From an uncultured Aureispira sp. (GTDB lineage: Bacteria > Bacteroidota > Bacteroidia > Chitinophagales > Saprospiraceae): a stretch of DNA of 64,000 nucleotides. The translations under genes were made by a program, and so were the position numbers. The notes beneath the pieces are model-generated. The model was given only the letters and a program-made list of their open reading frames with translations. It made no database searches and had not been told where the DNA came from. Positions 15,786 to 25,163 of the stretch are shown in pieces (within the stretch, counting starts at the first letter, position 1; the number at the start of each line of letters is the position of its first letter). The stretch spans positions 1 to 64,000 of the forward strand of contig CAJQQM010000040.1 in the NCBI GenBank assembly GCA_905480485.1, written 5' to 3'.

Positions 15786-18281
15786 TCATTTATTAAAGGC
15801 TTGACTCAACAACACTTTATCAGCGGCATCTTCTTTACTTTTAAAAAACAACAGGGGATAATGTGCTCCTTCTGCCCATTTATCCATCATATTAGCATAA
15901 AAATAACTCCCGGGATTTTCGGACTGTCCACCAGGATAAATACCATAGGCTTCTATCTCGGCCCCTAATTCGACCACCATTTTCCAAGAAGGCCCAGGAC
16001 GGCTACCAAGGGCATTCAATGCCGAATAGTGTCCGTCAGTAACTATATTTTGAATACTAAAAGCAGAAACTTTAGACAAGTGATCTACGCGAGTAGCCCG
16101 TTGTTCCCACCAGCTAGGAATAGTTGCATTTTCATCCAAAGCCTGACACATTTTCTGAAAAGAGATCGTAACGACGTCCGCCGCTAATTCTACCTTTTCT
16201 GTGGTGCTGACAATATCTAAAATAGGATTGGTGGTATCTCTTTTTAGCAAGTTTAGCAGCGTATGCTGATCGGGCAATCGGTAATTTTTTTGGTCGGCTT
16301 TCGACCATTGAACGATTTCGTCGTATACCAAATATCGCAAAGAATCAAACCACGCTTCGAAAAGGACCGGAGCTTGTTGCTGTGCCGTAAAGCGATAATC
16401 CCAATCTTTAAGTTTGTGCCACCATTCGAGTTCTTCTTTATTGAGCTGTGCTTTATTGAGTTTAGATTTCAGAATATTCATAAAATCTTCGGCTTTCAAG
16501 CTATAGGAATCGTATTGCAAATCCATCATATCCTCCACTGTAATTTGCTCCATTTCCGACAATCTCCTATTGAGGTATCGTCCTCTGTATTCTTCAAAAT
16601 AACCATAATAGCTGTAGGGATATTCGTCGGGATGAATAGAATGTTGATTGGCGGATGCAACAAAATTTTTGGAAGGATTGTACTCGTGCGGAATATGCTC
16701 TTGAGGTATAAAGCCCGTCCAAAGTTCATCGGAAGAAGTTCCTTGTTGTACAAATTTACCTTGCTTTTCTTTTCGCAGAGGCAGTTTTCCTTGAGTCCAC
16801 AAAGCAATGTCACCATTTTTGGCTGCAAAAACAATATTTTGGGCAGGGCAGGCAAAATGTTTGATAGCTTCTTTGTAGTCAGCATAATTTTTGCCTTTCA
16901 TCAACTTAAGAAAAGTCATTGCTTCCTCAGAAGGGTCGTGTAATGTCCAACGCAAAGCAAAATCTTGTCCATTTGCTTGATGAGCAATAGGCCCTAGATG
17001 CGTCATTAATAGGGTATCCAATACACTTGCTGCATTTCGTTGTTGATAAACTTGAGGGATTTTTGTGGTAGGCATCCAAGTGCTATCAAACCAATAGGCT
17101 GATTTAGAGGCATCTTTCCACTCAATTGCGTACCAATCTCTCACATCGTGGCTAACATTTGTTACCCCCCAAGCTATGTATTCGTTAAACCCTGAAATAA
17201 CACCGGGTGCACCAGGAAGTGATGCCCCGTAAGTGTTTAGTTCGGGTGTAGTCAACTGTATTTCAAACCACAAAGAAGGTAAATTTAGTTTTAAGTGTGG
17301 ATCGTTACATAAAATAGGGTTACCCGAACTTGTTTTGGCACCCGAGACTGCCCAATTATTTGACCCCACGCCTTTAGGAGATAATGCCCTAGTAAGACTA
17401 TCTCTACCTAATTGGCCAAGGTATAAACTAATGGGCTTTTCATTAGAAACGGATGCGGCAAGGATAGTATCCGTCATTTCCAAAATAATCGGTGATTGTT
17501 CCGTAAAATAATCTTGATACAAGGCATCAAACATCTCAGGACCGATTTTCTTCAAGACAGCAGTAAGATCGAAATCATGGTCTCTTGCTGTTAAGGTTCT
17601 TGCCATACTCTTCATGAGCAAGGCTGTTTTTAGGGTAGTCCATGCCTCGGGCCGGTAATCCTGAAGCTTATACATGAGCGGCAAATCAGCATAATCTAAC
17701 TGATCGATATAGGCATTAATACCTGCTGTGTAGGCGGTTAGTATAGCAAAATCCTCCGAGGATTTCTTCCATTGATTAACGGCATTTTCAGCTCCGTACA
17801 AAATACCAATACGACGTGTTTCTCGGTCTCTCTCCAACAGAATATTTCTGAGCTTATCGGTAGTTCCTAAAATCTCTGACAACCTCCCTGCAGCCTCATG
17901 TGTTTGAAGTTCCATTTGCCAAAGGCGTAGGGAAGCAGTAACATAGCCCTGTACAAAAATAACATCAGAGAGGTTTTGGCCAAATATATGTGGCACCATC
18001 CTATCATCATAAACTACATCAACGGCATCTTTCAAATAATCCTGCTGAATATCACTTGCGAAGGCAGGTATAGGACCTTCGGCATTTTGCCAAAAACCAT
18101 GAGAAGGACTCAATAATTTCCCAATCGGGGGATAAAACTTTTCGGAAGATGCTACTTTAACAAACGTACCATCTTGCTGTTCTGTGCGTTGTGCAGAATC
18201 CCCTAATACATGAGCATTGTCCAACAGAACAATAAACCCTACACCCAAACTCAGTGTAAATAATAATTTTATGAATACCAT
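15786..18281 (-). CDS. Penicillin acylase family (S45) N-terminal nucleophile hydrolase
   Basis: This 831-residue exported protein has a signal or anchor segment at residues 4-20. The S45 signature GVGSNNWAVSG is at 304-314, where Ser307 would be freed by self-cleavage after Gly306 to become the nucleophile, splitting the chain into alpha and beta subunits. The downstream GNPILCNDPHL and the C-terminal region (YSALNALGSRPGPSWKMV, then YPGGQSENPGS) are typical of the family, and the length fits. Members hydrolyse amide bonds in beta-lactams, acyl-homoserine lactones and acylated amino acids; the substrate here cannot be told. Its place before the OmpA-triple gene is suggestive of a periplasmic role only. 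Confidence 0.88.
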   Translation of the reverse strand: MVFIKLLFTLSLGVGFIVLLDNAHVLGDSAQRTEQQDGTFVKVASSEKFYPPIGKLLSPSHGFWQNAEGPIPAFASDIQQDYLKDAVDVVYDDRMVPHIFGQNLSDVIFVQGYVTASLRLWQMELQTHEAAGRLSEILGTTDKLRNILLERDRETRRIGILYGAENAVNQWKKSSEDFAILTAYTAGINAYIDQLDYADLPLMYKLQDYRPEAWTTLKTALLMKSMARTLTARDHDFDLTAVLKKIGPEMFDALYQDYFTEQSPIILEMTDTILAASVSNEKPISLYLGQLGRDSLTRALSPKGVGSNNWAVSGAKTSSGNPILCNDPHLKLNLPSLWFEIQLTTPELNTYGASLPGAPGVISGFNEYIAWGVTNVSHDVRDWYAIEWKDASKSAYWFDSTWMPTTKIPQVYQQRNAASVLDTLLMTHLGPIAHQANGQDFALRWTLHDPSEEAMTFLKLMKGKNYADYKEAIKHFACPAQNIVFAAKNGDIALWTQGKLPLRKEKQGKFVQQGTSSDELWTGFIPQEHIPHEYNPSKNFVASANQHSIHPDEYPYSYYGYFEEYRGRYLNRRLSEMEQITVEDMMDLQYDSYSLKAEDFMNILKSKLNKAQLNKEELEWWHKLKDWDYRFTAQQQAPVLFEAWFDSLRYLVYDEIVQWSKADQKNYRLPDQHTLLNLLKRDTTNPILDIVSTTEKVELAADVVTISFQKMCQALDENATIPSWWEQRATRVDHLSKVSAFSIQNIVTDGHYSALNALGSRPGPSWKMVVELGAEIEAYGIYPGGQSENPGSYFYANMMDKWAEGAHYPLLFFKSKEDAADKVLLSQAFNK

Positions 18282-18437
18282 ACCCCAAATTGCCTATAAC
18301 TAAAGAAAAGAAATTACAGGCACAAGATAAGAAAAAATAACAGGTCGTTAAAAAGAAAACTAAAATCTTCAGAAAAGACCTAGCTCAAATAGACAAAAGT
18401 TAGATATAGGCATTAAAATAGCTAAAAACCACTTTTT

Positions 18438-20069
18438 TTAGACGCTTAATTTGCTACGGATAAAAGTCAAGCAGAAAAAACAAGTTGAAACAAAACCACT
18501 AAATTGAAAATAAGATGCATACGAAGACCCTACCGCTGCAGTATCTAGATAAAAATAAATAGATGCTACCGCAATCAACAACCAAACAAGCTGCTGCCCC
18601 AAAAGACGAATACTTTTAAGTTCTTGTTGCATACTAGGGTGTTCGAATGTAAGTTTTCCTCGATTTATTTTCCTGAGTGCTTTCTGAAGCTCAGCAGGCA
18701 AGGTACTTAGCAACTGTAGCTGACTTTGTAAGGACCGAATCAGCACCTCTACAATACTTCCGCGTGCACTACGCAAATGTTGCTTTACATGAGGCTGAAT
18801 AGATTCAATTGGATTCCAATCAGGACTCAACATAAAAATAACGCCCCCCACCAAGACCACTGCACGGTTCAGTAAAACCCAGTCTTTAGGAATTTGGATG
18901 ATTTGGGTAAGTTCGCGAATGTTGATGAGGCCCAAGCCCTTGCGAAACTGCTCCGGACTAATGTTTTGAATATTAAGATTATCAAGTTGCAAATCATTAT
19001 AGACAAAATCCTGAACATCGTCTACAAGTTTTTCGACCACTTTACTTATATCATTGCCTGAGGCAACAAACCCCAATCTACGAAGCATACGGACAATACC
19101 TTGTGTGTCTTGTTTGAGTAGGCTTTCGAGCAACAACGGTATTCCTGCTTTCATAGTATCACTCAATTGGGCAACGGCTCCAAAGTCAAGAAAAACAAGT
19201 TGTCCTTTTTGATTGACTAGCAAATTGCCAGGATGTGGGTCGGCATGATAAAATCCATCCCTAAGAATTTGTTTACAATAGACTTCAACCAATAATTTAC
19301 TGTAGAATTCTAGTTGAAAGCCCCAAGCTTCTATTTGTTCAATGTTACTAATTTTAACACCTTCGCAATATTCAATCGTCAATACCTTTTTGGAGGAGTA
19401 ATCACAGAAAACTTCAGGAATATAAACTCGAACCTCTTTTCTGAGATTGCGTTTAATTTGTTGCATCGATTGCGCCTCAAGGGTATAATCTAATTCTTCG
19501 TAGATCATTTGTTCGACCTGCTTGTACAGATGTTCAATTCCCTTAATTTTGAGTATGCGGGAGCCCCACCCAACTAATTTTTCGATAATATATAAATCAA
19601 CCGCTACCAGCTTGTCTATACTAGGATGTTGTATTTTGATGACAACATCTTTATTGCCAATTTTACCTCGATGAACCTGTCCGATAGAGGCTGCAGCGAT
19701 AGGCTGTTCTTCGATAGAATCGAAAAGATCAAAAGGATTTTGGCCGAATTCAGCTTCAATAGTTGCAGCCATTTTCTGAAAAGTATCCGATGGAACGTTG
19801 TCTTGTAGTGATTCAAGTGGCCCCCTGAATTCTGGCGGCAAAACATTTGACAAGGTGGATATTAGCTGACCAAATTTGATAAACAAGCCCTGAAGCTCAT
19901 GTATTGTGGCTCTAACACGCTCTGCATTTAATTGATGCACTGCTGGCAAACGACGTTTCCAATAGTTTTTGCCCCTAAATTTAGAGCTCAACCACAAAGC
20001 AAAATAGCTCAGTCCAATTCTAAAAAATGTAAAATATGCTTTTCTGCGACGTCTTCCTGCCTGTAGCAT
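18438..20069 (-). CDS. ABC1/AarF/UbiB-family atypical kinase
   Basis: This 543-residue protein carries the UbiB/ABC1 signatures: an N-terminal KFGQL/PPEF region (LIKFGQLISTLSNVLPPEF), the Ala-rich loop AAASIGQVHRG, VVIKIQHP with the ATP-contacting lysine, DGFYHADPHPGNLL as catalytic loop, and FLDFGAVAQL as the metal-binding DFG. The C-terminus contains a membrane helix pair (about 485-540). Family members support ubiquinone or other isoprenoid-lipid metabolism. In an organism making menaquinone by the futalosine route, the target is unclear. It is leftward, 156 bp from the acylase-type gene and 223 bp after murF. Confidence 0.85.
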   Translation of the reverse strand: MLQAGRRRRKAYFTFFRIGLSYFALWLSSKFRGKNYWKRRLPAVHQLNAERVRATIHELQGLFIKFGQLISTLSNVLPPEFRGPLESLQDNVPSDTFQKMAATIEAEFGQNPFDLFDSIEEQPIAAASIGQVHRGKIGNKDVVIKIQHPSIDKLVAVDLYIIEKLVGWGSRILKIKGIEHLYKQVEQMIYEELDYTLEAQSMQQIKRNLRKEVRVYIPEVFCDYSSKKVLTIEYCEGVKISNIEQIEAWGFQLEFYSKLLVEVYCKQILRDGFYHADPHPGNLLVNQKGQLVFLDFGAVAQLSDTMKAGIPLLLESLLKQDTQGIVRMLRRLGFVASGNDISKVVEKLVDDVQDFVYNDLQLDNLNIQNISPEQFRKGLGLINIRELTQIIQIPKDWVLLNRAVVLVGGVIFMLSPDWNPIESIQPHVKQHLRSARGSIVEVLIRSLQSQLQLLSTLPAELQKALRKINRGKLTFEHPSMQQELKSIRLLGQQLVWLLIAVASIYFYLDTAAVGSSYASYFQFSGFVSTCFFCLTFIRSKLSV

Positions 20070-20292
20070 GCACGAGTGGATTGGGTAAAAAAAATACTTG
20101 ATTGATGATCAAAGCTTGTATTGCATTGGTCTTTTATATAACAGAAAATAATAGAAAAACGTTTATAACTCTTAGCATTTTATCTAAAGCTAATTAGCTG
20201 AATTGAGGCATCTAAATTATCCCTTGCATAAAAATGTACACAGAATGTTGTTCTGGTTGAAAAAAGCAGAATAAAACTTCAATCTTGTAATT

Positions 20293-21621
20293 TTATAAAT
20301 ACATCTGCATCAACAGTTCTAGGCGATTGCCTCTCGAACCTTTTACAAAAAAGTACTTATCTTTATAGGCCTTAGCCTTTAAATAAACTTCAGCCTCACG
20401 CCGGTCTATAAAATGATGCTGATTCTTCTGAAGGGGCAAATCGACTTGTTTAAACGACTCGCCAATCAGTATCACATCATCAAATCGATCATTGTATATG
20501 CTATTAACAAGTTCTTGATGCTCTGATTTACTATAATCGCCAAGTTCCAACATCTCCCCTAGTATCAACACTTTGTTGGCTTGCAAGTGCCCTTGTTGAA
20601 TTTCTTGAAGAAATACTTCCATCGAACTTGGGTTAGCATTGTAGCAATCCAACAAAATACGATTGTGTTTGCCTTCAACTAGCTGAGAACGTAATGCAGC
20701 GGGCTGATAGGACTCGATTGCTTCTTGAATAGCGAGTGGAGAGACTCCAAAATAATAGCCTAATGCAGCTGCTCCCAAAAGCGTATCTTCCCAAAACTTA
20801 CCAAATAAATTTGATTGAATTGTTTGAATTAAATCTTTTGTAAAACGCATCTCAACGCCTAAAAAAGGGCTATTGACAATACGAGTACGTATCGGTTGAT
20901 GCCCACCATAAAGATAGCGTTTTTTACAATGACTGGATATACGCATGAGGGTTTCATCGTTGCCTGACACGAAAGCCCTGCGGTTATTTTCTGCCAAATA
21001 ATCGTACAGTTCCTGATTGGCCCTTATGATGTTTTCCACCGAACCGTATTCGCCCAAATGATCTTTGCCGCAATTGGTAACCAAACCAAAATCAGGCTGG
21101 ATAATTTCGGCTAAAAATCGAGTTTCACCAAGATGGTTGGCACCAATCTCTAGAATCGCAAATCCACAATCTGTTCCTATGCTAAGAAGGCTTAATGGTA
21201 CTCCAAGATGGTTATTTAGGTTTCCTGCGGTTGCAAACACCTTGAAGGAGTAGGATAGAACAGCAGACAAAAGTTCTTTAATCGTCGTTTTTCCATTCGA
21301 CCCGGCAATTGCTAAGAAAGGGCATTTAAGTTGTTGTCGGTGATATTGAGCCAAATCCTGCAGGCAGGACGCACCGTCTTTCACCAATACAAAACGTTTG
21401 TCATCGGCATAACGTTTTTTGAGTAGAGGATCGTTGATAACAGCATAAGCTGCTTGGCCAGATTCGATAGCTTCCTCAGCAAATTCGTTGCCTCGATGCA
21501 CGCCTAAGTCATTTTTTTGACCTACTGCAAAAAAAAGACCACCCTGAATAGGCTTACGGGTGTCTATGTATACTTGCGGATGTTTTTGGTAAATCGCATA
21601 AAGCGCCTTCATGAAATTCAT
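20293..21621 (-). CDS. murF: UDP-N-acetylmuramoyl-tripeptide--D-alanyl-D-alanine ligase
   Basis: This 442-residue Mur ligase has the N-terminal substrate-binding domain, the P-loop GSNGKTTIKELLSAVL near residues 108-123, LEIGANHLGE (MurF-type acidic loop) and LLDCYNANPSSME at the start of the C-terminal domain. MurF adds D-Ala-D-Ala to the UDP-MurNAc-tripeptide, completing the peptidoglycan precursor in the cytoplasm. ATG codons at 21621 and 21612 are both possible starts. It follows topA by 72 bp on the same strand, so co-transcription is likely. It is not inside a division/cell-wall cluster here. Confidence 0.93.
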   Translation of the reverse strand: MNFMKALYAIYQKHPQVYIDTRKPIQGGLFFAVGQKNDLGVHRGNEFAEEAIESGQAAYAVINDPLLKKRYADDKRFVLVKDGASCLQDLAQYHRQQLKCPFLAIAGSNGKTTIKELLSAVLSYSFKVFATAGNLNNHLGVPLSLLSIGTDCGFAILEIGANHLGETRFLAEIIQPDFGLVTNCGKDHLGEYGSVENIIRANQELYDYLAENNRRAFVSGNDETLMRISSHCKKRYLYGGHQPIRTRIVNSPFLGVEMRFTKDLIQTIQSNLFGKFWEDTLLGAAALGYYFGVSPLAIQEAIESYQPAALRSQLVEGKHNRILLDCYNANPSSMEVFLQEIQQGHLQANKVLILGEMLELGDYSKSEHQELVNSIYNDRFDDVILIGESFKQVDLPLQKNQHHFIDRREAEVYLKAKAYKDKYFFVKGSRGNRLELLMQMYL

Positions 21622-21693
21622 AAATTGTAATGCAATTGAATGTTACAATACTCGATTGATACTAGGTATACGTGCCGCAAAAAGATTAGTTGT

Positions 21694-24303
21694 TTATTTT
21701 TTCTTGGTCGTTTTCTTTTTGGTAGATTTTTTAGTTGATTTTTTGGCAGCCTTCTTTGGCGCCTTCTTTTTCTTCAGTACGCCACCTTGTTCTTCAACCT
21801 GTGCTTTTACGTACTCAATGTCAATCAACTTAGCTTCTTCAGAAGTCATTTTTTTGCCGTCTTTATTCAGCAATTTATAATTTTTACGATCTTTATCAAT
21901 TTTAATAAAAGGACCCCATCTACCATTTTGTACAGATAATCCTTCTTCTTTCCATTGATGAATGTAACGATTCGCTTCTTTTTCAATTTTAGCTTTAACC
22001 AAAACAATCGCCTCTTCTTCGTTAATGGTTTCTAACTGAAACCCACTCCCTTTTGTTATCGAACAAAATAAGCCCTCCCATTTTACAAAAGGCCCAAATC
22101 GTCCAGCGCCTTTGGTAATCGGTTTGTCTTGGTAGTAACCGATAGGAGCATCTGCTTTTTGTTTTTCACGAATCAATTCTACGGCCCTGTCTAAGGTGAC
22201 AGACAACAAATCTTCGGTTCGAGGTACAGAAATGTACGTGCCGTCATACTTCACAAAAGGCCCAAATCGACCTTCCCCTAAAACGACCTCATGGCCCTCA
22301 AAATCTCCAAGTGTTTTCGGAAATTGAAATAACTGCAAAGCTTCTGCTGCTTCAATCGTTTCGATCGATTGATCGTCTTTGAGGTTGGCATATTGTGGTT
22401 TGTCTTCTCCCAATTCCTCGGTAGTGCCAATTTGTGCAACAGGCCCATAGCGTCCAATCCTAACCAAAAGTGTTAAACCTGTTTTGGGATCTTTTCCTAA
22501 TATACGCTCTCCCGTCACGCGATCAGCGTTTTCCATGGTATGCTCGAGGGTCTCATGAAAAGGTTTGTATACCTCATCCAACATCTTTACCCAGTCCATT
22601 TTCCCTTGAGATACAACATCTAGCTGATCTTCAATTCCTGCAGTAAAACTGTAGCGCATAATATTATCGAAGTATTCAGACAAAAAATCAGTTACTTGCA
22701 TTCCAAGATCAGAGGCAAATAATTTATTTTTTTCTACGCCGTATTTTTCGGTTAAACGCTCAGAACTAATATCGAGCACGGCACCATTTAGTGTCAAAAC
22801 CGTATACGCACGTTCTTTACCTTCTCTTGTTTGTTTGAGCACATAGCCACGGTTCGGGTCCATAATTCTACTTATCGTAGGTGCATAGGTAGATGGACGA
22901 CCAATTCCAAGCTCTTCTAGTTTTTTGACAAGACTAGCTTCGGTATAATGTGGTTTAGGCCTTGTAAAGCGTTCAGTCGCTTTCATATTGCTCAACTCTA
23001 GTTGCTGCCCTTCTTTCATAGGGGGCAGTATTTTATCATCGTTGTCGTTATCTTCTTCTTCTTCTTTTGATTCGAGATATACTTTTAAAAATCCATCAAA
23101 TAACAATACCTGTCCATTGGCAATAAGTTTCGCGTCCTTTACGGTAGAGACCCCAATATCTATCGTTGTTTTCTGAAGTTGAGCTTTTGACATTTGAGAA
23201 GCAATTGTTCTTTTCCAAATCAGTTCATAAAGTCGATTTTCGTCGTAGCCCATGTTCACCGCATTTTTGTCCACATAGGTTGGTCGAATGGCTTCGTGTG
23301 CTTCTTGCGCGTTGGCTTTCTTGGTGGTATACTGTCTTGTTTCAAGGTACTTATCCCCAAATAATGTCAATACAGTTTCTGCAATATTTTTGAGCGCAAC
23401 TTCGCTCAAAGAGGTTGAATCAGTACGCATATAGGTAATGTGCCCTGCCTCGTATAATTTTTGAGCAACTGACATTGTTCTTGACACCGAAAAGCCTAGC
23501 TTAAGGCTCGCTTCTTGCTGTAACGTGGAAGTGGTAAAAGGGGCCGCAGGTTTGCGATAAGCAGGTTTGACGGCGATATTAGTAACGGTGTAATTAGCTT
23601 TCAGGCAAGCTTCTAAAAATGCCTGTGCTGCTGCCTCTGAATCAAATTTCTTGTTCAAATCTGCTTTAAAATGCACGATGCGATCGTTGTTGTCAACAAT
23701 TCTGAATACAGCATTCACCTTAAAAAAAGGCGTTCGGGCAAAATTATTGATTTCTCTTTCTCGTTCAACGACTAATTTTACGGTAACAGATTGAACCCTA
23801 CCTGCAGATAGTTTGCCCCGTACTTTGCGCCACAAAAGACCCGAAAGTTCGAAACCTACCAATCGGTCGAGAACGCGTCTAGCTTGCTGTGCATTAACCA
23901 AATCGAGGTCAACGGAACCTGGCGTTTGAATTGCTTTTTGAAGGGCTGGCTTTGTTATCTCTCTAAAAACGATTCTTTTAGTTGTGGCTAAGTCAAGTTT
24001 CAGGACTTTGGCTAAGTGCCAAGAAATAGCTTCTCCTTCACGATCCTTATCCGTCGCCAACCATACTTCGTCTACTTTTTTTACCCAATCTTTCAGTTCT
24101 TTAACTACTTTTTGCTTTCCTGCGGCAATAGCGTAGTTCGATTTATAGCCATTATCAACATCTATTGCCTTTTTATCTTTGCTATCTTTAATTAAATCTC
24201 GGATATGGCCATAGCTAGATTTTACAATAAAATCTTTACCTAATATTTTTTCAATTGTTTTGGCTTTGGCTGGAGACTCTACTATTACTAAGTGTTTTGG
24301 CAT
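21694..24303 (-). CDS. topA: DNA topoisomerase I
   Basis: This 869-residue type IA topoisomerase begins with the TOPRIM motif (LVIVESPAKAKTIEKILG and DKDREGEAISWH). The catalytic tyrosine is Tyr291 in YMRTDSTSLS. In place of Cys4 zinc fingers, the C-terminal third has four Gly-rich topoisomerase C-terminal repeats: GRYGPVAQIG, GRFGPFVKYDG, GRFGPFVKWEG and GRWGPFIKIDKD. The protein ends in a lysine-rich tail of about 26 residues. It relaxes negative supercoils. This zinc-finger-free layout with a basic tail is seen in other bacteria too. A well-formed promoter precedes it (24443-24472), with a leader of about 130 nt. Confidence 0.96.
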   Translation of the reverse strand: MPKHLVIVESPAKAKTIEKILGKDFIVKSSYGHIRDLIKDSKDKKAIDVDNGYKSNYAIAAGKQKVVKELKDWVKKVDEVWLATDKDREGEAISWHLAKVLKLDLATTKRIVFREITKPALQKAIQTPGSVDLDLVNAQQARRVLDRLVGFELSGLLWRKVRGKLSAGRVQSVTVKLVVEREREINNFARTPFFKVNAVFRIVDNNDRIVHFKADLNKKFDSEAAAQAFLEACLKANYTVTNIAVKPAYRKPAAPFTTSTLQQEASLKLGFSVSRTMSVAQKLYEAGHITYMRTDSTSLSEVALKNIAETVLTLFGDKYLETRQYTTKKANAQEAHEAIRPTYVDKNAVNMGYDENRLYELIWKRTIASQMSKAQLQKTTIDIGVSTVKDAKLIANGQVLLFDGFLKVYLESKEEEEDNDNDDKILPPMKEGQQLELSNMKATERFTRPKPHYTEASLVKKLEELGIGRPSTYAPTISRIMDPNRGYVLKQTREGKERAYTVLTLNGAVLDISSERLTEKYGVEKNKLFASDLGMQVTDFLSEYFDNIMRYSFTAGIEDQLDVVSQGKMDWVKMLDEVYKPFHETLEHTMENADRVTGERILGKDPKTGLTLLVRIGRYGPVAQIGTTEELGEDKPQYANLKDDQSIETIEAAEALQLFQFPKTLGDFEGHEVVLGEGRFGPFVKYDGTYISVPRTEDLLSVTLDRAVELIREKQKADAPIGYYQDKPITKGAGRFGPFVKWEGLFCSITKGSGFQLETINEEEAIVLVKAKIEKEANRYIHQWKEEGLSVQNGRWGPFIKIDKDRKNYKLLNKDGKKMTSEEAKLIDIEYVKAQVEEQGGVLKKKKAPKKAAKKSTKKSTKKKTTKKK

Positions 24304-24604
24304 TATCTGTAACTTGAAATATTGTAAATAAATACTGCTGTGGTAGTTGGCCTAAAAAAAATATAGTCAAAATAGACTGTATGCTTGGCCAATTTGCATT
24401 TTTAAATGCATAATATTACCTTTATTTAAACGACACAATTTGCAAAAGTAATAAAAATTGTTGGATGTCAAAATATAGAAATAATCAAACAAATTAAAAA
24501 ATAACGTTAAATATTCCGTGGTGTTAATAATAAAATAGCAAAATTTACCAAGTGTTCAAGATAACTACAAAGACGCAACAATAAGATTACAAACAAGCCA
24601 ATCT
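24304..24604. other. Divergent promoter region between topA and the DUF4442 gene
   Basis: This 301-bp AT-rich gap holds the topA promoter on the minus strand. On the plus strand I found no exact TAnnTTTG box for the DUF4442 gene, and no RNA gene or repeat. Confidence 0.6.
24443..24472 (-). promoter_or_regulatory. topA promoter: TTTG-N18-TACTTTTG
   Basis: On the minus strand a TTTG (complement of 24469-24472) is separated by 18 bp from TACTTTTG (complement of 24443-24450). This fits the Bacteroidota sigma factor consensus TTTG-N19-TAnnTTTG with near-ideal spacing and is the best-formed promoter in the window. Confidence 0.7.
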
Positions 24605-25135
24605 ATGACAAAAACTACACAAAATCTACCTTTGACTGATCAATTAAGCCCCGAAGAAACAGCATTTACCAAAAAAATAAAAAACCCGCTGCTACAGCGT
24701 TTGTTTATGCTAATAAAGCTTCCATCTGCTTTTTTTATGGGTATTAAAATTGTAGCGGTAGACCTCGAACGTGCAAGTGTTACAGTACCTTATGCCTGGC
24801 GTTCACAAAACCCATTTCGTTCCACATATTTTGCTGCCCAAGCTGCTGCTGCCGAAATGTCGACAGGAGTTTTAGCCATGATGGCGTTGCAGGGCAAAGG
24901 AAAAATATCGATGTTAATAACCCACATGGACGCTAATTATCTTAAAAAAGCCAATAAAAGAGCTATTTTCGTTTGTGAAGAGGGTCTTAAAGTGAGAAAA
25001 GCCGTACAGCAAGCAATACAAACAGGAAATGCAGTCGAGGTAGCCCTACACACAAAAGGATTTATTAAGGATGCGGAAGGACAATCGGTTGAAATATCCA
25101 ATTTTACTTTTACCTGGTCATTCAAAACAAAATAA
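24605..25135 (+). CDS. DUF4442 family protein (hotdog-fold, thioesterase-like)
   Basis: This 176-residue protein matches the DUF4442 pattern: an N-terminal helix, then FMGIKIVAVDLERASVTVPY, RSQNPFRSTYFAAQAAAAEMSTG (central hotdog helix) and beta strands to the end (VEISNFTFTWSF). The fold is shared with acyl-CoA thioesterases, but the enzymatic activity of this family is not established. It is 28 bp upstream of the RlmG-like methyltransferase on the same strand, so the two likely share a transcript. Confidence 0.8.
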   Translation: MTKTTQNLPLTDQLSPEETAFTKKIKNPLLQRLFMLIKLPSAFFMGIKIVAVDLERASVTVPYAWRSQNPFRSTYFAAQAAAAEMSTGVLAMMALQGKGKISMLITHMDANYLKKANKRAIFVCEEGLKVRKAVQQAIQTGNAVEVALHTKGFIKDAEGQSVEISNFTFTWSFKTK

Positions 25136-25163
25136 ATTATACCTCTTTAGGATACCGTAAACT

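Noticed and set aside
16263..16943. Long open frame of 226 codons on the plus strand opposite the penicillin-acylase-type gene
   Set aside because: Its translation is rich in Phe, Ile and Cys without a recognisable fold, and the opposite strand encodes a complete S45 enzyme with its catalytic motif.
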